Below are positions 1 to 5,075 of a DNA stretch of 5,260 nt, piece by piece. Source of the stretch: JANRIZ01 sp033764445. Its GTDB lineage: Bacteria > Verrucomicrobiota > Verrucomicrobiia > JAWXBN01. The stretch covers positions 1-5,260 of the forward strand of contig JANRIZ010000036.1 of NCBI GenBank assembly GCA_033764445.1. Reading direction: 5' to 3'. The translations under genes were made by a program, and so were the position numbers. The notes beneath the pieces are model-generated. The model did no database searches. It saw only the letters and a list, made by a program, of their open reading frames with translations, and was not told the origin of the DNA. Numbering within the stretch: position 1 is the first letter of the stretch; each line of letters starts with the position of its first letter.

Positions 1-57
1 AGAATCCCTCTTTTGTGTGTTTTGCGCCTTTTTGTGGCCAAAATGCGGCGGCCCGTT
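1..57. repeat. Imperfect direct repeat, copy A
   Basis: This is the left copy of a direct repeat whose second copy starts at 132. Both copies open with AGAATCCC, continue with a T/G-rich stretch built on the phrase TTTTGTG, and end with TGGCCAAAATGCGGCGGCC followed by a short GTT. Copy A contains three loosely tandem units of this phrase at about 10-34 (CTTTTGTGTG, TTTTGCGCC, TTTTTGTGG). Apart from a few substitutions, it differs from copy B by lacking about 21 bases in the middle. It may extend beyond the left edge of the window. I see no open reading frame or transposase. The repeat is read directly from the sequence; a role as an interspersed, possibly mobile element is inference. Confidence 0.8.
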
Positions 58-62
58 GGGCC
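50..62. repeat. Short hairpin GGCCC-GTT-GGGCC
   Basis: A perfect 5-bp inverted repeat with a 3-base loop sits at the right end of repeat copy A. In copy B the same point reads GGCCTGTTCAG, so the hairpin is absent there. It is short enough to be chance in GC-rich DNA, but it adds to the unusual density of inverted repeats in 50-122. No T-run follows on either strand, so it does not look like an intrinsic terminator. Confidence 0.4.
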
Positions 63-67
63 TCGCA

Positions 68-115
68 GAGCGGAGGCGGGGACGCCTCCTGATGCACGCG
101 GGGACGCGTGCGCTC
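68..115. repeat. Twin-hairpin, three-way-junction palindromic element
   Basis: Two perfect hairpins lie side by side. The first is GGAGGCG (72-78), loop GGGA (79-82), CGCCTCC (83-89). The second is GCACGCG (94-100), loop GGGA (101-104), CGCGTGC (105-111). They are joined by TGAT (90-93) and enclosed by GAGC (68-71) pairing with GCTC (112-115), so all 48 bases fit a compact three-way junction. The complementary strand folds the same way with TCCC loops. The stems differ in sequence while loop and stem length are the same, as expected if structure is what is conserved. The element lies between the two copies of the direct repeat. It could be a REP-like element, a folded RNA, or a transcription end or pause signal for the minus-strand gene ending at 229. 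No T-run follows, so a classical terminator is unlikely. The fold is seen; the function is unknown. Confidence 0.75.
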
Positions 116-131
116 CCCGGGCAGTTTTGAA

Positions 132-209
132 AGAATCCCCCTTTTGTGTGTTTTGTGCCTTGAAGTTTACCCCGGATTGATCGGGGTGGCCAAAATGCGG
201 CGGCCTGTT
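132..209. repeat. Imperfect direct repeat, copy B with internal insertion
   Basis: This is the second copy of the repeat found at 1-57. It matches AGAATCCC, the TTTTGTG-type phrase and the closing TGGCCAAAATGCGGCGGCC segment. In the middle it carries 25 bases (162-186) where copy A has only four (TTTG). The third TTTTGTG unit is therefore interrupted. Just past its end, 207-217 reads GTTCA-G-TGAAC, a perfect palindrome with a single central base. The copy ends about 20 bases from the stop codon of the response-regulator gene at 229, so it would lie in that gene's 3' untranslated region if transcription continues. Confidence 0.8.
170..186. repeat. Small hairpin inside the copy-B insertion
   Basis: The sequence CCCCGGATTGATCGGGG has 5-bp arms (CCCCG and CGGGG), and a further G-T wobble is possible if it is transcribed. 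It lies wholly within the stretch present in repeat copy B and missing from copy A. It may be a remnant of an inserted element or the head of a weak terminator for the minus-strand gene ending at 229. No T-run follows on the minus strand, which weakens the terminator reading. Confidence 0.4.
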
Positions 210-228
210 CAGTGAACTTTGAACCCCG

Positions 229-1395
229 TCAGGCCGCCAGGGGATGGGGCGGGATACGGGCCAGTTGATGCAGGAAAATCTGGCGCAGACTCTGGGCGAC
301 AATTTCCGTGGACCAGAAGGGACGGACGATCATGGCCGTATCCCCATCCTCTGCCTTCCGGTCCGGCATTCCGACGGTCAGACCCCGTCCGACCAGTTGG
401 ATCAGCGGAGTGTGGGCATGGGCGGGAAGAGCCCGGATCCGTTCGGTGATATCCTCCTGGTCGTGAAGGCCCGGGGACAGGTCCAGAATGACAAGGTCGT
501 AGGCGGCGGTGGACAATTTTTCAAAGGCCGAGGCCGTATCCTCCGCGATATCCGGCACAATGCCGGCCTGGGAGAGGGAGTGGAGGATGACCTTCCGGGA
601 GACGGAGTTTTCGTCGATGAGCAGGACCTGTGCGAAGACCTCGGGCTCGGGTTCGGCCAGGGGTGTGTGCTCCAGGATGAAGGGAATGGTTTCAAAGGTG
701 TCGTTGACAATCCTGAACTGGGCCTTGAACGGGCTGGGTTGGGCCTCGGAAATCTCGTGCAGCAGGCTTTCGATGGTTTCGAGCATGACCGACGCATTGG
801 CCAGCCCGGCCTTGTTTGATTTGGCGGTCATTGCATGAATGATGCGGTAGAACTCGAAAAGGGCCGGAGTGGATGTGGTGTCCTGCATGAACACATTCAG
901 CGCGTGGCGGGCGTGGTCGAGGAGTTCGGAATTTTTGGAGAGGAACAACCGGCGGCGGATTTCCGGGGACATCTCACCGGGGGATGAGGACGGGGGTTGG
1001 TCCGGATTGTTGATGCTTTTTTCCGGGTGGGCCAGGACATCCTCCAGGATTTCCCCCAGGACCTGGATTCGGGTGACGGATTTGAAAAGGATCCGGGCGG
1101 CTTTGGCGTCCCAGGTTTTCTGCATGCGGCTGGCCGAATTGTCATTGGTCAGGATGACCGCAGGAAGTGTTTCCAACTGGGGATAGCGGCGCATGTAGCG
1201 CAGAAGATCGCCCCCGTCCATGCCCCCGGGAATGATCAGGTCCAGGACCACGATGTCGGGAACCGCGCGGAGGGCCTCGACCAGAGCGGAGGTCGAGTCC
1301 CCGGCGACCCTCACCGTCCAGCCTTCCGCCTCCAGTCTGCGCTTGCACAGACCGGAGTAAATCTTGTCATCCTCAATGAGCAGCACGTCGGGCAT
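229..1395 (-). CDS. REC-Hpt-like-REC response regulator without output domain
   Basis: The protein has 388 residues, predicted cytoplasmic. Residues 1-122 form a receiver domain with all key positions: acidic E8, D9, D10, phospho-acceptor D52, T83 and K105. A Pro/Ser-rich linker (about 129-144) follows. Residues about 150-242 are helical and contain FYRIIHAMTAKSNKAGL, which resembles a histidine phosphotransfer (Hpt) motif with H187 as possible phosphohistidine, although the usual Lys-Gly after it is Thr-Ala. Residues 256-378 are a second receiver with D261/E262 and D305, but Val335 stands where Thr/Ser is usual and Arg358 where Lys is usual, so it may be poorly phosphorylated. There is no kinase, DNA-binding or cyclic-di-GMP domain, so it probably acts by phosphotransfer or protein contact. 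A TTG at 1419 would add eight residues; I prefer ATG 1395 because the receiver begins there and AGGCGG lies 7 bases upstream. The Hpt call is the least certain part. Confidence 0.85.
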   Translation of the reverse strand: MPDVLLIEDDKIYSGLCKRRLEAEGWTVRVAGDSTSALVEALRAVPDIVVLDLIIPGGMDGGDLLRYMRRYPQLETLPAVILTNDNSASRMQKTWDAKAARILFKSVTRIQVLGEILEDVLAHPEKSINNPDQPPSSSPGEMSPEIRRRLFLSKNSELLDHARHALNVFMQDTTSTPALFEFYRIIHAMTAKSNKAGLANASVMLETIESLLHEISEAQPSPFKAQFRIVNDTFETIPFILEHTPLAEPEPEVFAQVLLIDENSVSRKVILHSLSQAGIVPDIAEDTASAFEKLSTAAYDLVILDLSPGLHDQEDITERIRALPAHAHTPLIQLVGRGLTVGMPDRKAEDGDTAMIVRPFWSTEIVAQSLRQIFLHQLARIPPHPLAA

Positions 1396-1402
1396 GGGAG
1401 CA

Positions 1403-1408
1403 CCGCCT
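1403..1408 (-). promoter_or_regulatory. Ribosome binding site favouring ATG 1395
   Basis: On the minus strand this reads AGGCGG, one mismatch from AGGAGG, and is seven bases before ATG 1395. The upstream TTG at 1419 has no comparable signal at proper distance and would place this site inside the coding sequence. It therefore decides the start of the response-regulator gene. Confidence 0.55.
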
Positions 1409-1433
1409 GTTAGTGACAAGATACCATCAAAAC

Positions 1434-1462
1434 AACAAAAATCCAGTCAGCCAGGAGTTCAA
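1434..1462 (-). promoter_or_regulatory. Weak candidate promoter for the response regulator
   Basis: On the minus strand TTGAAC (1462-1457, four of six matches to TTGACA) is followed after 17 bases by TTTGTT (1439-1434, three of six matches to TATAAT). It lies in the 83-base gap between pgl and the response regulator, in the most AT-rich part of that gap. The -10 is poor. The gene could equally be read through from pgl. Confidence 0.2.
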
Positions 1463-1463
1463 G

Positions 1464-1475
1464 GGGGTCAGCCCC
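1464..1475 (-). terminator. Weak hairpin just after pgl
   Basis: On the minus strand GGGG-CTGA-CCCC forms a 4-bp GC stem three bases after the pgl stop codon. The nearest T-rich run (TTTTTGTTGTTTT) begins about 24 bases further on, too far for a standard intrinsic terminator. It may attenuate transcription into the downstream gene or be chance. Confidence 0.2.
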
Positions 1476-1478
1476 GGA

Positions 1479-2234
1479 TTACGAGGCTTTGATGGCCGAG
1501 GCCGCCGCCTTGTCGATGGCCCAGATCAGGTCACCCTGTTCGGGGTCCACACGCATGCAGGGGTACAGGGGGTCACCTTGACCGCTGAGGACCTCTTTGA
1601 GGACCGTGGCTTTGTCCTGACCCGCCACCAGAAACATGACCGTGGCCGCGTTGTTGAGGACCGGGAAAGTAAGAGTGATCCGGTGGGTCTGAAATTTCTC
1701 AACCCAATTATCCGTGACCCATGGGACACTTTTGTAGAGGGCCTCCGAGTCGGGGAAGAGGGAGGCCGTGTGACCATCGGGACCCATTCCGAGCAAAATG
1801 AGGTCGAACCGTGCGATGCCGTTGCGGAGGAGGCCCCGCGATTCAAAAAAGGTCCTGATTTTCCGTTCGTATTCCCGGGCCGCCGCCGCCGGTTCCTGGG
1901 GCTGGGTGGGAATGGCCACGACATGGTCATCGGGGATTTCCGCCGGAACAAAGAGGGTTTCGCAGGCCATGCGATAGTTGCTGTCCTCGTGGTTGTGGGG
2001 GACAAACCGTTCGTCGCCGAAAAAGAAGTAGGTTTGGGACCAGGGCATGCGCTGGCGCAGGTCCGGATCCCCCGCCAGCAGCCGGTGCAAAATCCGGGGG
2101 GTGGAACCTCCCGAGAGGCACAGGGAAAAGAACCCATGGGCGGCAATGGCCTCTCCCGCACGGGTGATGATTTCCTCCGCCGCAAAGCGGGCCAGACTCT
2201 CGGAATCCTCCAGGATTTTGATTTTGCGGTTCAT
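1479..2234 (-). CDS. pgl: 6-phosphogluconolactonase
   Basis: This cytoplasmic enzyme hydrolyses 6-phospho-glucono-1,5-lactone to 6-phosphogluconate, the second step of the oxidative pentose phosphate pathway. At 251 residues it has the usual length of the DevB/SOL-type family, related to glucosamine-6-phosphate isomerases. Family motifs are present in order: LSGGSTP (40-46), a phosphate-binding loop; FFGDERFVP (71-79); DSNYRMA (84-90); DLILLGMGPDGHTASLFP (144-161), which holds the catalytic Asp-Gly-His; and HRITLTFPVLN (184-194). The ATG is nine bases after the zwf stop codon with no clear Shine-Dalgarno sequence, so translation probably depends on coupling to zwf. It is the last of three consecutive pathway genes on the minus strand. 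Nothing is missing or broken. Confidence 0.95.
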   Translation of the reverse strand: MNRKIKILEDSESLARFAAEEIITRAGEAIAAHGFFSLCLSGGSTPRILHRLLAGDPDLRQRMPWSQTYFFFGDERFVPHNHEDSNYRMACETLFVPAEIPDDHVVAIPTQPQEPAAAAREYERKIRTFFESRGLLRNGIARFDLILLGMGPDGHTASLFPDSEALYKSVPWVTDNWVEKFQTHRITLTFPVLNNAATVMFLVAGQDKATVLKEVLSGQGDPLYPCMRVDPEQGDLIWAIDKAAASAIKAS

Positions 2235-2243
2235 GGTGGAAAC

Positions 2244-3803
2244 CTAGCAGGCCTGCTGCTTCAGCTTGTGGTCATTGACCCATTTGCGTCCATCCTGTTC
2301 GATGAGCCTGTCGGCGGCGGCGGGCCCCCAGGAACCGGCGGGATAATTGGGGAAATCCCGGGCCGGGAGCGATTTCCAGACATCCAGGATCGGCGTGGCC
2401 ACCGCCCAGGCCGCCTCGACCATGTCCGTGCGGTGGAAGAGGGTCGGATCGCCGACCATGCAGTCGTGGATGAGGGTTTCGTAGCCCGTGGACGGGGGAT
2501 TGGTGCCGAAATCCTTGTAGTTGAACTCGAGATTGACACTCTGGGTGCGGATGAACGCCCCGGGGGTCTTCGCGAGCATTTCGATGGAGATACCCTCATC
2601 GGGCTGGATGCTCATGATCAGACGGTTGGGACCCAGGTCGCTGGCCAGCGAGGCGTTGCCCTCCTGTCCGCCAAAAAAAGCCAGCGGCGCGCGCCGGAAC
2701 TGGACGACGATCTCGGTTTTGCGTTCCGCCAGACATTTCCCGGAGCGCAGGTAGAAGGGAACCCCCGCCCAGCGCCAGTTGTCCACGTACAGTTTCAATG
2801 CCGCAAATGTCTCCGTATTGGAAGTGGGACTGACATTTTTTTCCCCGCGGTAGGCCGGATAATTTTTTCCGCCCGCCACCCCCGCGTCGTACTGGCCGCG
2901 AACGGTGTTTTGAATCACCTCCTCGGGGGTCATGGGACGGATGGATTCGAGCACCTTCATTTTTTCGTTGCGGACCGCATCCGCCCGCAGGGAACTCGGG
3001 GGGTCCATTGCCGTGAGGGCCAGCAGCATGAACATGTGGTTCTGGATGACATCCCGGAGAACCCCCGCCTTTTCGTAGAAGGCCCCGCGCGTTTCGACCC
3101 CGACGGTTTCCGCGGTGGTGATCTGGACATGGTCGATGAAGCGGCGGTTCCAGACGGGTTCAAAAATCCCGTTGCCAAAGCGGAAGACCATCATGTTCTG
3201 GACGGTTTCCTTGCCGAGATAATGGTCGATGCGGTAGATCTGGTCCTCGTGGAGCACCTGACGGACCGAGGCATTGAGGGCCTTGGCGGATTCCAGGTCG
3301 TAGCCGAAGGGTTTTTCGATGATGACCCGTTTCCAGGGGGTGCCGTGGTCATTCTGCTGGGTCAGCCCGACCAGCCCCATGTTTTTGATGATGTGGTCAA
3401 AGTACTCCGGGGGCGTGGACAGATAAAAGAGGACATTGCCCTGGGTGTGATGTTTTTGACCCACCTCCGTGAGCATGCCGTTGAGGGTTTCGTAGGTCTG
3501 ACGGTTGTCAAACTCGCCCTTGCAGTAATACAGCCGGTCCTTGAGTTTGGCCCAGATGACCTCATCGACCTTCTGGGTGGCGAACTGGTGGATATCCTGG
3601 TCAAACTGCGCCCGCACCTGCTCCTGGGTGAGGTCCCGCCGGGCCACGCAGATGATCGCGAAGTTGTCGCTGAGCAGATTGTGGAGCAGGAGATTGTAGA
3701 GGGCCGGCAGCAATTTGCGTTTGGTCAGGTCCCCGGAGGAACCGTAGATGACAAAGATGCAGGGATCGCCGGGGCGTTCGTACTGGGCATGGGAGTTGGA
3801 CAT
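2244..3803 (-). CDS. zwf: Glucose-6-phosphate 1-dehydrogenase
   Basis: The enzyme oxidises glucose 6-phosphate to 6-phosphogluconolactone with reduction of NADP (or NAD), the entry and usually rate-setting step of the oxidative pentose phosphate pathway. The 519 residues match the normal family length. An N-terminal Rossmann fold carries IYGSSGDLTKRKLLPALYNL (19-38), the family's GxxGDL cofactor loop. EKPFG (163-167) and RIDHYLGKE (191-199) form the substrate site, and GVLRDVIQNH (247-256) supplies the catalytic His256. The C-terminal domain contains FYLRSGKCL (350-358). The start is ATG 3803, 18 bases after the gnd stop, with a modest GGAG ten bases upstream; the first ~14 residues precede the conserved fold, as is common. 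It is the middle gene of the gnd-zwf-pgl cluster, with nine bases to pgl. No truncation or frameshift is seen. Confidence 0.97.
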   Translation of the reverse strand: MSNSHAQYERPGDPCIFVIYGSSGDLTKRKLLPALYNLLLHNLLSDNFAIICVARRDLTQEQVRAQFDQDIHQFATQKVDEVIWAKLKDRLYYCKGEFDNRQTYETLNGMLTEVGQKHHTQGNVLFYLSTPPEYFDHIIKNMGLVGLTQQNDHGTPWKRVIIEKPFGYDLESAKALNASVRQVLHEDQIYRIDHYLGKETVQNMMVFRFGNGIFEPVWNRRFIDHVQITTAETVGVETRGAFYEKAGVLRDVIQNHMFMLLALTAMDPPSSLRADAVRNEKMKVLESIRPMTPEEVIQNTVRGQYDAGVAGGKNYPAYRGEKNVSPTSNTETFAALKLYVDNWRWAGVPFYLRSGKCLAERKTEIVVQFRRAPLAFFGGQEGNASLASDLGPNRLIMSIQPDEGISIEMLAKTPGAFIRTQSVNLEFNYKDFGTNPPSTGYETLIHDCMVGDPTLFHRTDMVEAAWAVATPILDVWKSLPARDFPNYPAGSWGPAAADRLIEQDGRKWVNDHKLKQQAC

Positions 3804-3821
3804 ACGGGGCGGGCTCCGGGG

Positions 3822-4784
3822 TTATTTGGGTTCCTGATGACCGCCGAATCCCTTGCGCATGGCGGAAAGGATTTTTTCGGAAAACGTGTTTTCCTGGCGG
3901 GAGCGGAACCGTTTGTAGAGGGCGGTCGTGAGCACATCCGCCGCCACGGCCTGTTCGACGGCCGCATTGACCGTCCAACGGCCTTCGCCCGAGTCGTTGA
4001 CCTTGCCGCTAAACCCGCCCAGTTCCCCGTCCTTGGCCAGCTCGATGACGGCCAGGTCCAGCAGCCAGGAGGGGATGACACTGCCGCGGCGCCAGAGTTC
4101 GGAGATGGCGGCCACATCCAGATCGTAGCGGTGTTCGGCCTTTTCGGCGCCTGTTTTGGCGCTTTTCATGATTTCAAAACCCTCGCCGTAGGCTTCCATC
4201 AGCCCGTATTCGATGCCGTTGTGGACCATTTTGACGTAGTGACCCGCCCCCGCCGGGCCGCAGTGCAGGTAGCCTTCGGGAGCGGTCCCTTTTTCGAGAA
4301 TGGGTTTGATGTCGCCCACACCCGGTGCGAGGGCCTTGAAGATCGGGTCGAGGGTTTTGACCTGCTCCACGGGCCCGCCAATCATCTGGCAATACCCGCG
4401 TTCCAGCCCCCAGACCCCGCCGCTCACACCCACGTCCACATAGTGGATTCCCTTTTCTTTGAGCGCAATCGCCCGGCGGGCGTCGTCTTTGTAGAACGAG
4501 TTGCCTCCCTCGATGATGGTATCTCCAGCAGAAAGAAGTTTGGATACCTCATTGACGTGAGTTTCGGTGACGTCCCCACAGGGCAGCATCAGCCAGACGA
4601 ACTTGGGGGAGGGGAGCTTGGAGACAAGGTCCTGAAGCGAGGAGGAGCCAATCGCGCCATCCTTGACCGCGGCGGCCACCTTGGCCTGGTCCCGGTTAAA
4701 AACCACCACTTCGTTGCCGGCACGAATGAGGCGTCGTACCATTCCGCCGCCCATGCGGCCCAATCCAACCAGTCCGATTTTCAT
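3822..4784 (-). CDS. gnd: 6-phosphogluconate dehydrogenase, decarboxylating, short form
   Basis: The enzyme oxidatively decarboxylates 6-phosphogluconate to ribulose 5-phosphate and CO2, the third step of the oxidative pentose phosphate pathway. With 320 residues it belongs to the short class (about 300-330) rather than the ~470-residue class. The N-terminal Rossmann loop is GLVGLGRMGGGM (4-15). VVVFNRD (26-32) places Asn30-Arg31 where NADP-dependent homologues bind the 2'-phosphate, so NADP use is likely although many short forms use NAD. Substrate and catalytic segments are VGVSGGVWGLERG (118-130) and GHYVKMVHNGIEYG (181-194) with K185, H188, N189 and E192. The tail has FRSRQ (293-297) and FGGH (313-316), typical of the short class. 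It is the first gene of the cluster and probably follows the main promoter in 4785-5075. It is intact. Confidence 0.95.
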   Translation of the reverse strand: MKIGLVGLGRMGGGMVRRLIRAGNEVVVFNRDQAKVAAAVKDGAIGSSSLQDLVSKLPSPKFVWLMLPCGDVTETHVNEVSKLLSAGDTIIEGGNSFYKDDARRAIALKEKGIHYVDVGVSGGVWGLERGYCQMIGGPVEQVKTLDPIFKALAPGVGDIKPILEKGTAPEGYLHCGPAGAGHYVKMVHNGIEYGLMEAYGEGFEIMKSAKTGAEKAEHRYDLDVAAISELWRRGSVIPSWLLDLAVIELAKDGELGGFSGKVNDSGEGRWTVNAAVEQAVAADVLTTALYKRFRSRQENTFSEKILSAMRKGFGGHQEPK

Positions 4785-4792
4785 GATCCTGT

Positions 4793-4798
4793 TCCTTT
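4793..4798 (-). promoter_or_regulatory. Ribosome binding site of gnd
   Basis: On the minus strand AAAGGA lies eight bases before ATG 4784, within AAAAAAAGGAACAGGATC. It supports the chosen start. It is the clearest Shine-Dalgarno signal in the window. An adjacent CCCTT (4807-4803 on the minus strand) could pair weakly with it. Confidence 0.5.
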
Positions 4799-4827
4799 TT
4801 TTAAGGGTGTTTTAAAATTCGTCCCAT

Positions 4828-4860
4828 CGTGGGTGGGCGTCGTTGAACCCGACTCCCACG
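4828..4860 (-). repeat. Inverted repeat in the gnd leader, proximal
   Basis: CGTGGG (4828-4833) is complementary to CCCACG (4855-4860), with an inner GGG (4835-4837) facing CCC (4848-4850). In a gnd leader RNA this would give a two-tier stem about 44 bases before the start codon. An alternative short stem, CCCA-TCG-TGGG at 4823-4833, competes with it. It could be an operator or an RNA fold; it matches no riboswitch I recognise. Confidence 0.35.
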
Positions 4861-4888
4861 CGGAACCACTACCAAAGAGGGTTTCCGC
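4860..4888 (-). repeat. Inverted repeat in the gnd leader, distal
   Basis: GCGGAA (4860-4865) is complementary to TTCCGC (4883-4888), and a further CC/GG pairing is possible with one bulged base. The loop is about 12 bases. It shares base 4860 with the proximal inverted repeat, so the two stems would sit back to back in a leader RNA. It may be a regulator binding site; no known regulator is assigned. Confidence 0.35.
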
Positions 4889-5038
4889 AAAAAGCGAAAG
4901 CCAAAAATCCGTGAAATTGGGAAGTCAAAAAAAGACATTATTGGTGCGTTGGGAAAATGACCCGAGATTCGCGATCAAGACATCAGTGCCCCTCACGGAA
5001 GGGGGACGGGCTCGGTGGGGGCCAAAAAAACATGTGCG

Positions 5039-5073
5039 AAGGGGTGTGATCTGTGGTTTAACAATCCCCCCTT
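5039..5073 (+). repeat. Inverted repeat just before the prfC start
   Basis: AAGGGG (5039-5044) is complementary to CCCCTT (5068-5073), ending two bases before ATG 5076. A second upstream segment, AAGGGGG (4999-5005), can pair with the same pyrimidine run (5067-5073) and would exclude the first pairing. Either stem would cover the ribosome entry region of prfC, which has no purine-rich Shine-Dalgarno sequence of its own. Pairing is seen; regulation is inference. Confidence 0.3.
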
Positions 5074-5075
5074 TT

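Larger units (their letters stand above)
4785..5075. promoter_or_regulatory. Divergent regulatory region between gnd and prfC
   Basis: This 291-base gap separates the starts of gnd (minus) and prfC (plus) and must hold the promoters of both, unless one is leaderless or internal. It is richer in A/T runs than the surrounding genes. I see no convincing -35/-10 pair. The best minus-strand fragments are TTGACT (4927-4922), whose -10 partner is poor, and the AT-rich ATTTTAAAAC (4818-4809), which could serve as a -10 region. On the plus strand CATTAT (4936-4941) resembles a -10, but no -35 lies at the right spacing. The gap also contains inverted repeats, listed separately, and no plausible gene. 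Confidence 0.5.

Noticed and set aside
68..115. tRNA-like cloverleaf
   Set aside because: The element has only two hairpins plus a 4-bp closing stem, no anticodon arm geometry, no T-loop consensus and no CCA end.
1..209. Possible CRISPR array
   Set aside because: Only two imperfect copies are present, their lengths differ (57 and 78 bases), the single intervening segment is a palindrome, and no cas gene is nearby.
207..224. GTTC/GAAC words resembling an SOS box
   Set aside because: The half-sites are in the wrong order and spacing for the GAAC-N4-GTTC operator, and they lie at the 3' end of a gene rather than before a promoter.
244..819. A 191-codon open frame on the plus strand opposite the response regulator
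   Set aside because: It is antisense to a gene with clear receiver motifs, shows low-complexity Gly/Asp-rich translation and no recognisable domain. Such frames are expected opposite GC-rich genes.
1446..1473. Direct repeat GTCAGCC in the pgl-response regulator gap
   Set aside because: Seven bases occurring twice within 28 bases is weak evidence and shows no further extended similarity.
5032..5049. A five-codon mini-ORF (Met-Cys-Glu-Gly-Val, UGA stop) upstream of prfC
   Set aside because: A UGA-ended leader peptide before a release-factor gene is tempting, but so short a frame is expected by chance and has no clear ribosome site.
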